From: Ruegeria_C sp041537925
GTDB taxonomy: Bacteria; Pseudomonadota; Alphaproteobacteria; Rhodobacterales; Rhodobacteraceae
Direction: 5' to 3'
DNA length: 64,000 nucleotides
NCBI RefSeq assembly: GCF_041537925.1
Contig: NZ_JBGOSH010000003.1
Span: 248,001 to 312,000 of the forward strand
Part shown: positions 45,751 through 56,095 of the stretch, piece by piece
Position numbering within the stretch: the stretch's first letter is position 1
How the letters are laid out: the number at the start of each line of letters is the position of its first letter
Translations under genes and position numbers: made by a program
The notes under the pieces: generated by a model
What the model saw: only the letters and a program-made list of their open reading frames with translations
Told to the model about the DNA's origin: nothing
The model's database searches: none

Positions 45751-47325
45751 ATGACAAAAGCAACCGACCAAGACCGCGTCTTGATCTTTGACACAACGCT
45801 GCGCGATGGCGAACAGAGCCCGGGCGCAACAATGACCCATGCCGAAAAGCTTGAGATCGCCGAGCTGCTGGACGAGATGGGCGTAGACATCATCGAAGCG
45901 GGCTTTCCAATCGCCTCGGAAGGTGATTTCCGCGCCGTTTCCGAGATCGCCGAACGATCGAAACAGGCCGTGATCTGCGGTCTGGCCCGCGCCAACTTCA
46001 AGGATATCGACCGTTGCTCTGAGGCAGTGCGTAAATCCGCGCGTCCCCGCATCCACACCTTCATCGGCACCTCGCCGCTGCACCGCGCCATCCCGAACCT
46101 CACCCAGGACGAGATGGCCGACCGCATCCATGACACGGTGACGCATGCCCGCAACCTCGTGGACAATGTGCAATGGTCGCCGATGGATGCAACGCGGACC
46201 GAGTGGGATTACCTCTGTCGCGTGATCGAAATCGCGATCAAGGCCGGGGCCACCACGATCAATATTCCCGACACGGTGGGCTACACCGCGCCGGTGGAAA
46301 AGGCCGAGATGATCCGCAAGCTGATCGAAACAGTTCCGGGCGCGGATGAGGTGATCTTCGCCACCCATTGCCACAACGATCTGGGCATGGCGACGGCCAA
46401 CTCGCTGGCCGCCGTTGCAGGCGGTGCGCGCCAGATCGAATGCACAATCAACGGGCTGGGCGAGCGGGCGGGTAACACCGCGCTGGAAGAGGTGGTGATG
46501 GCTCTGAAAGTACGCAATGACATCATGCCGTGGCGCACCGGCATCGACACCACCAAGATCAAGCATATCTCGCACCGCGTCGCCACCGTTTCGGGCTTCC
46601 CGGTCCAGTTCAACAAGGCGATCGTGGGCAAGAACGCCTTTGCCCATGAAAGCGGCATTCATCAGGACGGGATGCTGAAGAACAAGGAAACCTTCGAGAT
46701 CATGCGCCCCGAGGATGTGGGCATCGCCGGCACCGCGCTGCCGCTCGGCAAACACTCGGGTCGCGCTGCCCTGCGCGACAAGCTCAAGACGTTGGGCTAT
46801 GAAGTGGGTGACAACCAACTCAAGGATATCTTTGTGCGCTTCAAGGAACTGGCCGACCGCAAGAAAGAGGTGTTCGACGACGACCTGATCGCACTGGTTC
46901 GGATCGAAGAAGACGGTGAAAACGACCATCTGCACCTTGTCTCAATGCGCGTCACCTGCGGCACCAATGGTCCCGCCGAGGCGACGGTCGAGATGCAGGT
47001 GGACGGCGCAGATGTCACCGCCACCTCAAATGGTGACGGCCCGGTCGACGCAACGTTCCGGGCGATCCGGGTGATTCATCCCAACAAGGCGCATCTGCAG
47101 CTTTATCAGGTAAGCGCGGTGACCGAAGGAACCGACGCGCAGGCCACGGTCTCGGTCCGCCTGAGCGAGGACGGCATGATCGCCACCGGCGAGTCGGCCA
47201 ACACCGACACGGTTGTCGCCTCGGCCAAGGCCTATGTCCACGCCCTGAACCGCCTGATGGTGCGACGCGAAAAAACCGGCCCCGGAGCAGACACGCGCGA
47301 GATCAGCTACAAGGATCTGATGTGA
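45751..47325 (+). CDS. leuA: 2-isopropylmalate synthase
   Basis: 524 residues. It condenses acetyl-CoA with 2-oxoisovalerate, the first committed step to leucine. The catalytic TIM barrel has LRDGEQSPGATM (about 12-23) and the metal-binding His pair in THCHNDLGMATANS. The linker has HESGIHQDGMLK, and the C-terminal about 130 residues form the LeuA regulatory domain for leucine feedback. Control by the upstream Leu leader is likely. Confidence 0.95.
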   Translation: MTKATDQDRVLIFDTTLRDGEQSPGATMTHAEKLEIAELLDEMGVDIIEAGFPIASEGDFRAVSEIAERSKQAVICGLARANFKDIDRCSEAVRKSARPRIHTFIGTSPLHRAIPNLTQDEMADRIHDTVTHARNLVDNVQWSPMDATRTEWDYLCRVIEIAIKAGATTINIPDTVGYTAPVEKAEMIRKLIETVPGADEVIFATHCHNDLGMATANSLAAVAGGARQIECTINGLGERAGNTALEEVVMALKVRNDIMPWRTGIDTTKIKHISHRVATVSGFPVQFNKAIVGKNAFAHESGIHQDGMLKNKETFEIMRPEDVGIAGTALPLGKHSGRAALRDKLKTLGYEVGDNQLKDIFVRFKELADRKKEVFDDDLIALVRIEEDGENDHLHLVSMRVTCGTNGPAEATVEMQVDGADVTATSNGDGPVDATFRAIRVIHPNKAHLQLYQVSAVTEGTDAQATVSVRLSEDGMIATGESANTDTVVASAKAYVHALNRLMVRREKTGPGADTREISYKDLM

Positions 47326-47334
47326 ATAAACAAC

Positions 47335-47360
47335 GCAAGGCGGAGATTCTGCCGCCTTGC
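47335..47360 (+). terminator. Hairpin after leuA
   Basis: GCAAGGCGG (47335-47343) and CCGCCTTGC (47352-47360) form a nine-pair hairpin about 10 bp past the leuA stop. No U run follows, so it is an imperfect intrinsic terminator. Confidence 0.5.
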
Positions 47361-47448
47361 CAAAGCATCTTCTGGCAGCGAACAACGCATGCTTTAGCGT
47401 CTCCTTCTTAGCTCGAAGCGGTCAAAATTGAACCCAATTTGGGAGATG

Positions 47449-49050
47449 CTATTTTTCGTCCGGTTGGGCCACCAATTCGAACGCAGCAATACTGTCACCG
47501 ATGCCTTTTAGGTCGAAAGGCCCAGCTGGTTGCAAATCGGATTCGATCTGCCATGCGGTCGCGTGCGAAATGAGAATCTGACCGTCGACAGCTTGCTCGC
47601 AGAGCCGTGCGGCCAAGTTAGGTGCAGGACCTATTGCAGAATAGTCGCGCCGGCCCTCAAAACCGATCTGGCCCAGTGTCGCCGCCCCTGTCCCGATCCC
47701 GATACCAACCCCTAGGCCGCATGTTTCCGATCCGGCCGCAATTGGCCCCATCGCCTTTCTGACCGCCTCACGCAGTTCTATGGCGAGGTTAGCCGCCCTT
47801 TGTGGTGCGTTCTCCAAAGCAACTGGTGCTCCAAATAGGACCATTAAACCATCGCCAAGAAAGCGCTCCAGCGTTCCGCCGCTAGCCTCGATCAGCGGGC
47901 CACACGCACCATGAAACGCGTTGAGCGATTCGACAACCTGAACGGGCGTTGCGGCATTTGCGAAGGCAGTAAAACCACGAAGATCGACAAACAGAACGGT
48001 GATCTCAGCCCGTTGTGTACGCAAAATGTCGAGCTCATCCGGCGCAGCAACAATCATCTCGGCCACCTGGGTCGGCAAAAACCGCCGCAAACGATTTGTG
48101 CGTTCGATTTCTTCGACCTGCGTTTGAACCTTGATTTCCAGCGCTGAATTCAGTTCGGCGAGTTCGGCCTTCTGACGTTCCACTGCATCATAAAGCTCTC
48201 CCAATTTCGCACTTGTTTGGTTTGCATGCCCTGCAAGTTCGCCCAATTCATCTCGATTGGGTACGTTGACCCGTGTATTGAAGTTTCCAACGGCGATTTC
48301 ACCCAACGCCCACCTTATGCGGTCCAGAGAACGTGTGATTGAGGCTGAGATTGAGAAGCCGAGAATAAGGGCAAGAGCGATAGCAAATCCAGATGCGCCC
48401 AGAACCATGCGTCTTGCGCGTTCGAAAGCGGCAGCGTTCTCGACGGCGCGCGCTCGCATTTCCTGTCCCAGTTCGAAGGAAATCGAAGAGACGACCCGAT
48501 CAAATGTATCCAAGGCTTCTAAAAAGTCCGTGTCGTAGACAGCTCTGGCTGCCGCGATATCGCCCTTTGCGAACAGATTGCGCATCAGCGACGCAACCGA
48601 TTGGACATCTCTTTCTTTCACGTAGTAATCTTGTTCATAATCTGGCGTAATGAAAAACGTGGCCCTATTGTTAAGTCCGGTTTGACCTGCGGCGGCACGA
48701 AACAAGAAAACTTCATCATTGAACCTGCTCGCGAGACTTTTGTTCGTGGCGCTGTCTCCATGGTTTAGAAACAGCTCCGCACCCACGAGTCTAATAGCTT
48801 GGATGCTGCGACCAATTGAACGCAATGTGCTGATCCGGATCTGATCATCGACCAGATCGGAAGCTCTTTTGTTGGCTTGACGCAGCTCTGAAACGCCTGT
48901 GAGAGCCAACGCAACCATCAGACCGACGACGACCAAAAAAGCAAAGGGCAGCTTGACACGAATCGGAAGCGCATTCCGCCCGATTGCTTCTATTGTCCAA
49001 CGAAATAGATCCAACCGCTCTATCAGCGCCCCGTGATTCTTGTGGACCAT
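47449..49050 (-). CDS. Membrane-bound class III adenylate/guanylate cyclase with HAMP domain
   Basis: 533 residues with GGAGG before the ATG. A first membrane helix (about 33-55), a periplasmic sensor region, a second helix (about 218-240), HAMP (about 240-290), a coiled coil and a C-terminal cyclase domain (about 345-520) follow in order. The metal-binding aspartates lie in VLFVDLRGFTAF and RFLGDGLMVLFG, and the catalytic Asn in DYSAIGPAPNLAARL. Whether it makes cAMP or cGMP cannot be told. The signal is unknown. Confidence 0.87.
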   Translation of the reverse strand: MVHKNHGALIERLDLFRWTIEAIGRNALPIRVKLPFAFLVVVGLMVALALTGVSELRQANKRASDLVDDQIRISTLRSIGRSIQAIRLVGAELFLNHGDSATNKSLASRFNDEVFLFRAAAGQTGLNNRATFFITPDYEQDYYVKERDVQSVASLMRNLFAKGDIAAARAVYDTDFLEALDTFDRVVSSISFELGQEMRARAVENAAAFERARRMVLGASGFAIALALILGFSISASITRSLDRIRWALGEIAVGNFNTRVNVPNRDELGELAGHANQTSAKLGELYDAVERQKAELAELNSALEIKVQTQVEEIERTNRLRRFLPTQVAEMIVAAPDELDILRTQRAEITVLFVDLRGFTAFANAATPVQVVESLNAFHGACGPLIEASGGTLERFLGDGLMVLFGAPVALENAPQRAANLAIELREAVRKAMGPIAAGSETCGLGVGIGIGTGAATLGQIGFEGRRDYSAIGPAPNLAARLCEQAVDGQILISHATAWQIESDLQPAGPFDLKGIGDSIAAFELVAQPDEK

Positions 49051-49484
49051 CCCTGACCTCCTAGTGAGAGTATTATGTTGGCAATCGGCAGATCTGCCAA
49101 ATCGAAGCGGGATCGTCGCTACTCCGCACAGGACTCGACTCAGCAGTATCGCTTGGCCCTTTCAGGTTCGGGGTCGGTGTGCTCTGCATTGAGGCCCGGA
49201 TATTCGCAAGTAGGTAATTCAGCTTGTAGCTGGCGCCTTATGTGTTGTTTTTTACCCAATTCAACGTTCGCGAGAAAATGCCATGCTGTCATCGACCGGA
49301 CGCAACAAGTGACAGATTTGTCTGCCAACCCGATACCTGGCCTAGCTGGTGCTCCGCGTTTCCCTAGGTCATAAAATCTTCACTCTGAACAGGATGTCAG
49401 CGCTATCGCAGTGAATTCTTCGCCGCTATCATGTTGATCCATGCAGCGCCTGCCGCTCTGCACCGAACATTCAGGGAAGATACC
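49051..49484. other. Intergenic region, nothing recognised
   Basis: About 430 bp between divergent genes (cyclase and cpdB). It probably holds both promoters; no convincing gene or RNA was found. Confidence 0.5.
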
Positions 49485-51443
49485 ATGTCACTTTCGCTCA
49501 CCCGCCGGGGTTTCCTTGCCGGAACCGCCGGTTTTGTTGCGCTACATCCGTTCTCAGCCCGGGCGGCCTCCAACCAAGCGCATTTGCGCCTGATGGAAAC
49601 CACTGACCTGCATGTGCATGTGTTCCCCTATGACTATTACGCCGACAAACCGCGCGACACGGTGGGGCTGGCCCGTACCGCCTCGATCATCAAGCAGATT
49701 CGGGACGAGGCCACCAACTCGATGCTGATCGACAACGGCGATTTCCTGCAGGGCAACCCGATGGGCGATTACATCGCCTATGAGCGTGGCATGAAGGAGG
49801 GTGACAGCCACCCGATCATCACCGCCATGAACACGGTGGGTTTTGATGCCACGACACTGGGCAACCATGAGTTCAACTACGGGCTGGATTTCCTGACAAA
49901 ATCGCTGGCGGGGGCCGAGTTTCCGGTGGTCAGCGCCAATGTGGCGCTGGAGATGGGCAGCGATCCGACCAAAGACAAGACGCTGATCAAACCCTATGTG
50001 ATCCTTGAGAAACAACTCACCGACGGCAGTGGCGAAACCCACCCAATCAAGGTCGGCCTGATCGGCTTCGTCCCGCCGCAGATCATGAACTGGGATCGTC
50101 GCCATCTGGAAGGCAAGGTGCAGGCCCGCGATATCGTGGCCACCGCGCAAGCTTATGTGCCGCAGATGAAGGAAGACGGTGCCGATATCATTATCGCGCT
50201 CAGCCATTCCGGTATCGGAGAGGCCGACCACGGCGACGGGATGGAAAACGCCTCCGTTCCGTTGGCCGCGGTTGAAGGTATTGACGCGGTGCTGACCGGT
50301 CACCATCACCGGGTCTTCCCCTCTTCCGACTATGACGGCATGGCCGGGGTCGATGTGGCAAAGGGCACCATCCATGGCAAACCCGCTGCCATGGGCGGGT
50401 TCTGGGGCTCGCATCTGGGCCTGATCGATCTGATGCTGGAACGCTCGGGCGGTGAGTGGAAGATTGTCAGCCACGCGAGTGAGGCGCGCCCGATCTCGAA
50501 ACGCAACGAGGACCGTTCGATCACCGCGCTGGTCGATAGTCAGCAGGATGTGCTGGATAGCGTGCAGGGTGACCATGACGCCACGCTCGCCTATGTGCGC
50601 CGCGCGGTTGGCAAGACCGACGCGCCGCTGCATTCCTACTTCGCGCTGGTGGCCGATGATCCGTCGGTGCAGATCGTCTCGATAGCGCAGCTTTGGTATA
50701 TCGAACAGATGATGAAAGGCACCGAGCATGAGGGGCTGCCTATCCTTTCAGCCGCCGCGCCCTTCAAGGCCGGTGGCCGGGGCGGGTCGGATTATTTCAC
50801 CGATGTGCCCAAAGGCGATGTGGCGATTAAGAATGTCTCGGATCTTTACCTCTATCCCAACACCGCGCGCGCGGTGCTGGTGAGCGGAGCGCAGGTCAAG
50901 GACTGGCTGGAGCGCTCGGCGGGCATGTTCAATCAGGTCGAGGCGGGCAAAGCCGATCAGGTGCTGCTGAACCCCGATTTCCCCAGCTACAATTTCGACG
51001 TGATCGACGGAGTGACCTATCAGATTGATCTCAGTCAACCCTCGAAATTCGACACCAAGGGCGAGGTGATCAACCCAGACGCCAACCGCGTCGTGAAACT
51101 GCAATTCAACGGCGCGCCCATCGACCTGCAAGCGCAGTTCATCATTGCCACCAACAACTACCGCGCGGGTGGCGGCGGCAAATTCCCCGGTGCGATGGGC
51201 GATACGGTGGTCTTCGAGGGGCCCGATACCAACCGCGATGTCATCGTTCGCTATATCGTCGAGAAAGGCACGATCAGCCCCAAGGCCGACGCCAACTGGT
51301 CCTTCGCGCCCCTGCCCGGTACCAGCGTGCTGTTCGACACAGGCCCCAAGGCAGCCGATTATGTCGAGGATGTGCAAGGTGTCACCATCGAGCCTGCAGG
51401 CGATGGTCCGGACGGATTTGCCCGCTTCCGCATCGCGCTTTGA
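49485..51443 (+). CDS. cpdB: 2',3'-cyclic-nucleotide 2'-phosphodiesterase / 3'-nucleotidase
   Basis: 652 residues from ATG 49485 with AGGGAAG upstream. A Tat signal is present (TRRGFLAGTAGFVAL, about 7-25). The calcineurin-like phosphoesterase domain has D-L-H (TTDLHVHVFP), DNGDFLQGNP, GNHEFNYG and GHHHRVF. The C-terminal 5'-nucleotidase domain follows (about 350-640). It hydrolyses external cyclic and 3'-nucleotides in the periplasm so that nucleosides can be taken up. Confidence 0.93.
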   Translation: MSLSLTRRGFLAGTAGFVALHPFSARAASNQAHLRLMETTDLHVHVFPYDYYADKPRDTVGLARTASIIKQIRDEATNSMLIDNGDFLQGNPMGDYIAYERGMKEGDSHPIITAMNTVGFDATTLGNHEFNYGLDFLTKSLAGAEFPVVSANVALEMGSDPTKDKTLIKPYVILEKQLTDGSGETHPIKVGLIGFVPPQIMNWDRRHLEGKVQARDIVATAQAYVPQMKEDGADIIIALSHSGIGEADHGDGMENASVPLAAVEGIDAVLTGHHHRVFPSSDYDGMAGVDVAKGTIHGKPAAMGGFWGSHLGLIDLMLERSGGEWKIVSHASEARPISKRNEDRSITALVDSQQDVLDSVQGDHDATLAYVRRAVGKTDAPLHSYFALVADDPSVQIVSIAQLWYIEQMMKGTEHEGLPILSAAAPFKAGGRGGSDYFTDVPKGDVAIKNVSDLYLYPNTARAVLVSGAQVKDWLERSAGMFNQVEAGKADQVLLNPDFPSYNFDVIDGVTYQIDLSQPSKFDTKGEVINPDANRVVKLQFNGAPIDLQAQFIIATNNYRAGGGGKFPGAMGDTVVFEGPDTNRDVIVRYIVEKGTISPKADANWSFAPLPGTSVLFDTGPKAADYVEDVQGVTIEPAGDGPDGFARFRIAL

Positions 51444-51449
51444 GGTCAC

Positions 51450-51490
51450 GAAGGGCGGAATAGCGCTGATTTAGGCGGATTCGGCCCTTC
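51450..51490 (+). terminator. Possible terminator between cpdB and mreB
   Basis: GAAGGGC (51450-51456) and GCCCTTC (51484-51490) can form a seven-pair stem just past the cpdB stop, with a long loop. Weak as a terminator. Confidence 0.35.
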
Positions 51491-51582
51491 CCCCACCATC
51501 TGTAGAGGCCTATAAGGTTAAAAATCCTGCGATCGTTAGAGTCGCGGGAACTCTGGGCAGCACTCTACAGGATCACGCATAT

Positions 51583-52629
51583 ATGTCGGTGTTTGGAAAT
51601 CTTGGCGGCTTGTTCTCGTCGGACATGGCCATCGATCTGGGGACCGCGAACACGCTGGTTTATGTCAAAGGCCGCGGGGTGATCCTGTCGGAACCTTCCG
51701 TCGTCGCCTATCACGTGAAAGATGGCGTCAAGAAGGTGCTCGCGGTGGGTGAAGACGCCAAGCTGATGCTGGGTCGGACACCGGGCAGCATCGAGGCGAT
51801 CCGCCCGATGCGCGAAGGTGTGATCGCCGATTTCGACACCGCCGAAGAGATGATCAAGCATTTTATCCGCAAGGTGCATAAACGCTCTACCTTCTCCAAG
51901 CCCAAGATCATCGTCTGTGTGCCGCATGGTGCGACACCGGTGGAAAAGCGCGCGATCCGCCAATCTGTCATGTCGGCGGGCGCACGCCGCGCCGGACTGA
52001 TCGCCGAACCAATCGCGGCGGCCATTGGCGCAGGCATGCCAATCACAGATCCGACCGGCAACATGGTCGTCGATATCGGCGGCGGCACCACCGAAGTGGC
52101 GGTTCTGTCGCTGGGCGACATCGTCTATGCCCGCTCGGTTCGCGTCGGGGGCGACCGAATGGACGAGGGCATCGTGAACTATCTGCGCCGCCAGCAGAAC
52201 CTCCTGGTGGGCGAAACCACCGCCGAGCGTATCAAAACCACCATCGGTACCGCACGCATGCCCGATGACGGGCGCGGCCAGTCGATGCAGATACGGGGTC
52301 GCGACCTGTTGAACGGTGTGCCCAAGGAAATCGAGATCAGCCAGGCCCAGGTGGCCGAGGCGCTGGCCGAACCTGTTCAGCAGATCTGCGAGGCGGTGAT
52401 GACCGCGCTTGAAACCACTCCGCCCGATCTGGCCGCCGACATTGTCGATCGCGGTGTGATGCTGACCGGTGGCGGCGCACTGCTGGGCGATCTGGATCTG
52501 GCGCTGCGCGAGCAGACGGGTCTGGCGGTGTCGATCGCTGACGAAAGCCTCAATTGTGTTGCACTGGGGACCGGCAAAGCGCTGGAATACGAAAAGCAAC
52601 TGCGCCACGCGATTGACTACGACAGCTAA
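51583..52629 (+). CDS. mreB: Rod-shape-determining protein MreB
   Basis: 348 residues, the actin-like filament protein that guides side-wall synthesis. Phosphate and ATP loops are present (AIDLGTANTLVYVKG near 15-29; VVDIGGGTTEVAV; LTGGGALLGDLDL), with the expected length. It begins the classical elongasome operon mreB-mreC-mreD-mrdA-rodA, all on this strand with short gaps or overlaps. Confidence 0.97.
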   Translation: MSVFGNLGGLFSSDMAIDLGTANTLVYVKGRGVILSEPSVVAYHVKDGVKKVLAVGEDAKLMLGRTPGSIEAIRPMREGVIADFDTAEEMIKHFIRKVHKRSTFSKPKIIVCVPHGATPVEKRAIRQSVMSAGARRAGLIAEPIAAAIGAGMPITDPTGNMVVDIGGGTTEVAVLSLGDIVYARSVRVGGDRMDEGIVNYLRRQQNLLVGETTAERIKTTIGTARMPDDGRGQSMQIRGRDLLNGVPKEIEISQAQVAEALAEPVQQICEAVMTALETTPPDLAADIVDRGVMLTGGGALLGDLDLALREQTGLAVSIADESLNCVALGTGKALEYEKQLRHAIDYDS

Positions 52630-52708
52630 GGCGCGCACCCTTCTTTGGGGGGCAGTTCACTGCGCTCGGGCACGCCCGCGACGGTAGGCGCCCACTGAGA
52701 GGAGCCCT

Positions 52709-53620
52709 TTGGCCAAGGACCGATCACAGCAAGAAGACTATTCGGGACCCCTGAAGCGTCTGCTGTTGGGGGTTGTACTGTTGTGCCTGATCGGCACTTT
52801 TCTAGTCTGGCGCATCGACAGCCCGCGGGTTGAACGGTTCCGCGCGCAGGTTACCGACAAGGTTGTGCCCTCGATGGATTGGGCGATGGTACCGGTCACT
52901 GCCACCATCAACCTGCTGCGCGATTTCCAGAGCTACCAGCGCCTGAGTGAACAGAACCAGGAGCTTCGCAGCGAGTTGCGGCGGATGCGCGCCTGGAAAG
53001 AGGCCGCATTGCAGCTGGAGCAGGAAAACGCCCGTTTGCTTGATCTGAACAATGTGCGGCTCGACCCACGCCTGACCTTTATCACCGGCGTGGTGATGGC
53101 CGATAGCGGCTCTCCCTTCCGACAATCGGTACTGTTAAATGTCGGCGCGCGCGACGGAATCGTGGATGGCTGGGCGGCGATGGACGGGATCGGGCTAGTG
53201 GGTCGGATCTCGGGCGTGGGACAGAACACGGCGCGGGTGATCTTGCTGACCGATGCGGCCAGCGCCATTCCCGCAACGATCCAGCCCTCGGGACAGAATG
53301 CGCTTATCGCGGGCGACAACTCCGCCGCGCCGGTTCTGGATTTTCTGGAAAACCGCGAGCTTGTTCGGCCCGGCGACCGGGTCATCACCTCGGGCGATGG
53401 CGGCGTCTTTCCGGCGGGGCTGCTGATCGGGCAGGTTGCGGCGGACCCGGCGGGCCGGTTGCGGGTGCGGCTTTCAGCGGATTACGAGCGGCTGGAATTC
53501 CTGCGGGTGCTGCGCCATCAAGGCACCGACCCGGTCACGGATCCCGGCGGCGTCGTTGGGCCGATGCGGCCGTCAGATACGGCGCTGGTTCCAGAGACCG
53601 GAGGAGATACTGATGGCTAG
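52709..53620 (+). CDS. mreC: Rod-shape-determining protein MreC
   Basis: 303 residues starting at TTG 52709 with GAGAGGAG upstream. A single membrane helix (about 15-35) is followed by a coiled coil (about 70-115) and the periplasmic beta domain (MADSGSPFRQSVLLNVGARD, RVITSGDGGVFPAGLLIGQV). It links MreB to PBP2 in the periplasm. It overlaps mreD by 8 bp. Confidence 0.95.
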   Translation: MAKDRSQQEDYSGPLKRLLLGVVLLCLIGTFLVWRIDSPRVERFRAQVTDKVVPSMDWAMVPVTATINLLRDFQSYQRLSEQNQELRSELRRMRAWKEAALQLEQENARLLDLNNVRLDPRLTFITGVVMADSGSPFRQSVLLNVGARDGIVDGWAAMDGIGLVGRISGVGQNTARVILLTDAASAIPATIQPSGQNALIAGDNSAAPVLDFLENRELVRPGDRVITSGDGGVFPAGLLIGQVAADPAGRLRVRLSADYERLEFLRVLRHQGTDPVTDPGGVVGPMRPSDTALVPETGGDTDG

Positions 53621-54152
53621 CCTCTCCTCGCGCGTCTGGCTTATGCGGCTTGTCTATTGTGGGCTGATGATCGTGATCCTGTTCTTTCACCTGCTGCCGC
53701 TGGACACGGTTCCACGGCACTTCGCGCCGCCCGACCTGTTCGTGGCCTTCACCTTCGCTTGGGTCACGCGGCGGCCTGATTATGTGCCGACCCTGCTGGT
53801 GGCGGCGGTGATGTTGACGGTCGACCTGCTGCTACAGAAGCCGCCCGGTCTACTGGCTGCAATGGTTGTGGCAGGTTGCGCCTTTTTGCGTAGCCGGGCA
53901 GCGACGCCCGCGAGTGAGACCAATTTCGCCACTGAATGGCTCACGGTTACCGGGGTGCTGTTTGCGATCTTTGCCGCCGACCGGGCGATCCTGGGTCTTA
54001 CCGAGATCGGCGCGCCACCCTTGCTGCTTTCGGTATCGCAATTGGTTTTGACGATCCTGTTCTACCCGCTCGCAGTCGTCTTAAGTCAGGCATTGTTCGG
54101 GGTACGCAAGTTGAAACATTCGGACGCGGATGCTCTGGGAGCCAGATCATGA
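53613..54152 (+). CDS. mreD: Rod-shape-determining protein MreD
   Basis: 179 residues from ATG 53613 with GGAGGAGA upstream. It has about five membrane helices and no other domains, as expected for MreD, the integral component of the elongasome. The frame continues further upstream in mreC but is not used. The start lies inside the end of mreC, and its stop overlaps the mrdA start (ATGA at 54149-54152), giving tight coupling. Confidence 0.93.
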   Translation: MASLSSRVWLMRLVYCGLMIVILFFHLLPLDTVPRHFAPPDLFVAFTFAWVTRRPDYVPTLLVAAVMLTVDLLLQKPPGLLAAMVVAGCAFLRSRAATPASETNFATEWLTVTGVLFAIFAADRAILGLTEIGAPPLLLSVSQLVLTILFYPLAVVLSQALFGVRKLKHSDADALGARS

Positions 54153-56095
54153 AACGCAATCTCAAGGAACTGGAATACACCCATCGTCAGGTGTCGCGCC
54201 GCGCGCTGTTTGTGGGCGGGTTGCAGGCCGCCTTCGTCGGCGGTCTGGCCATGCGCATGCGCTACATGCAGGTGGACCAGGCCGACGAGTTCCGGCTTCT
54301 GGCCGAGGAAAACAGGATCAACATTCGCCTGATTGCACCAGCCCGGGGGGAACTGTTCGACCGCAACGGCAAGATACTGGGCCAAAATACTCCGTCTTAT
54401 CGGATTATCATCGTGCGCGAGGATGCCGGTGACGTCGAGAAGGTGATCAGCGATCTGTCCAAACTGATCTATCTCGATCCCGAAGACCTGGAACGCGCCC
54501 GCGCCGAAATGCGCCGCGCGCCCGCCTTTCTACCCATCACTCTGGCCGATCAAGTCACGTGGGAGGAGATTTCGAAAGTGGCGGTAAACGCCCCGTCCCT
54601 GCCTGGCATTACGCCCGAGGTGGGGCTGGCACGGCACTATCCGCAAATGAGCGATTTCGCCCATGTGATCGGCTATGTCGGCCCGGTCAGCGACTATGAT
54701 CTGAGCCAGATGGAAGACCCCGAGCCGGTGCTGCGCATTCCGCGGTTCCAGATTGGCAAAGTTGGTCTTGAGGCCAAGCGTGAGGACCTGCTGCGCGGGC
54801 GTGCGGGCGCGAAACGGGTTGAAGTGAATGCCGGGGGCCGCGTTATGCGCGAGCTCAGCCGCCGCGAGGGCGATGCCGGGGCCGACCTGCAGCTGTCCGT
54901 CGATGGCGATCTGCAGCAATATGTGCAGGCCCGGCTGGAGGGCGAAAGCGCCAGCGCAGTGGTGATCGATTGCGAATCCGGTGACCTGCGGGCCATCGTC
55001 TCGGCGCCCAGTTTCGATCCGAACCTGTTCGTGCGCGGTATCTCGGTTGCCGATTACAAACGCCTGACCGACGATCCCTACCGCCCTTTGGCGAACAAGT
55101 CGGTGCAGGGAACATATCCGCCCGGATCTACCTTCAAAATGGTCACCGCTCTGGCTGCGTTGGAGGCAGGTGTGGTGGGCCCCGGGGATACCTCTTACTG
55201 TCCCGGTTTCCACAAAGTCGGCAATCGCCGCTTCCACTGCTGGAAACGGGGCGGCCACGGTACGGTCGACCTGCTGCTGTCGCTAAAACGCAGTTGCGAT
55301 GTCTATTACTACGACGTGGCGGTGAAGACCGGTATCGACAACATCTCGGCCATGGCCAACAAGCTGGGCTTGGGGGTGAAGCATGATCTGCCTATGTCCG
55401 CCGTGCGCAGCGGATTGACGCCCACGCAGGCCTGGAAAGAGCGCGTTCATGGCGAAGGCTGGCTGGTCGGTGACACGGCCAACTCCTCGATCGGTCAAGG
55501 TTTCATGCTGGCCTCGCCGCTGCAGCTTGCAGTAATGTCGGCCCGGATCGCCACCGGTCGCGCAGTCACGCCCCGGCTGGTGAAATCCATCGACGGGGTC
55601 GAGCAGCCCTCGGGCGCGGGCGAGCCTCTGGACATCAACGAACGCAACCTGCGCTATATCCGCAATGCGATGTATGCGGTCTCGAACGACCGGCGCGGCA
55701 CGGCCTACCGGTCACGTATCATCGAAGACGCCTATCGCATGGCGGGCAAGACCGGCACCAGCCAGGTCCGCAACATCACCAAGGCTGAGCGCGCCGCCGG
55801 TGTGATCCGCAACCGCGACCTGCCCTGGGAACGCCGCGACCATGCGCTTTTTGTCTGCTACGCCCCCTTCGACAAGCCGAAATACGCGGTGGCGGTGGTG
55901 GTCGAACATGGCGGCGGCGGCTCCAAAGCGGCGGCGCCGGTGGCGCGCGACGTGATGCTGCAGGCGCTCTACAACGGCAATCCCCCGCTGGAGGCCTACC
56001 CGTCCAAGGATCGCGAGGGCATCAAGGAGCAGCAAGAGCGGCTGGATCGGCTGCGCGACGGCATCGCGCCCTCGGATGGCAGTGATCGCGCATGA
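54149..56095 (+). CDS. mrdA: Penicillin-binding protein 2 (elongasome transpeptidase)
   Basis: 648 residues from ATG 54149. A short cytoplasmic start and one membrane helix (about 15-35) are followed by the PBP dimerisation domain and the transpeptidase. Its active-site motifs are S327-T-F-K330, S-C-D in LKRSCDVYYY and K-T-G in AGKTGTSQVR. It forms peptide cross-links of side-wall peptidoglycan and partners RodA, encoded next with a 4-bp overlap. Confidence 0.96.
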   Translation: MKRNLKELEYTHRQVSRRALFVGGLQAAFVGGLAMRMRYMQVDQADEFRLLAEENRINIRLIAPARGELFDRNGKILGQNTPSYRIIIVREDAGDVEKVISDLSKLIYLDPEDLERARAEMRRAPAFLPITLADQVTWEEISKVAVNAPSLPGITPEVGLARHYPQMSDFAHVIGYVGPVSDYDLSQMEDPEPVLRIPRFQIGKVGLEAKREDLLRGRAGAKRVEVNAGGRVMRELSRREGDAGADLQLSVDGDLQQYVQARLEGESASAVVIDCESGDLRAIVSAPSFDPNLFVRGISVADYKRLTDDPYRPLANKSVQGTYPPGSTFKMVTALAALEAGVVGPGDTSYCPGFHKVGNRRFHCWKRGGHGTVDLLLSLKRSCDVYYYDVAVKTGIDNISAMANKLGLGVKHDLPMSAVRSGLTPTQAWKERVHGEGWLVGDTANSSIGQGFMLASPLQLAVMSARIATGRAVTPRLVKSIDGVEQPSGAGEPLDINERNLRYIRNAMYAVSNDRRGTAYRSRIIEDAYRMAGKTGTSQVRNITKAERAAGVIRNRDLPWERRDHALFVCYAPFDKPKYAVAVVVEHGGGGSKAAAPVARDVMLQALYNGNPPLEAYPSKDREGIKEQQERLDRLRDGIAPSDGSDRA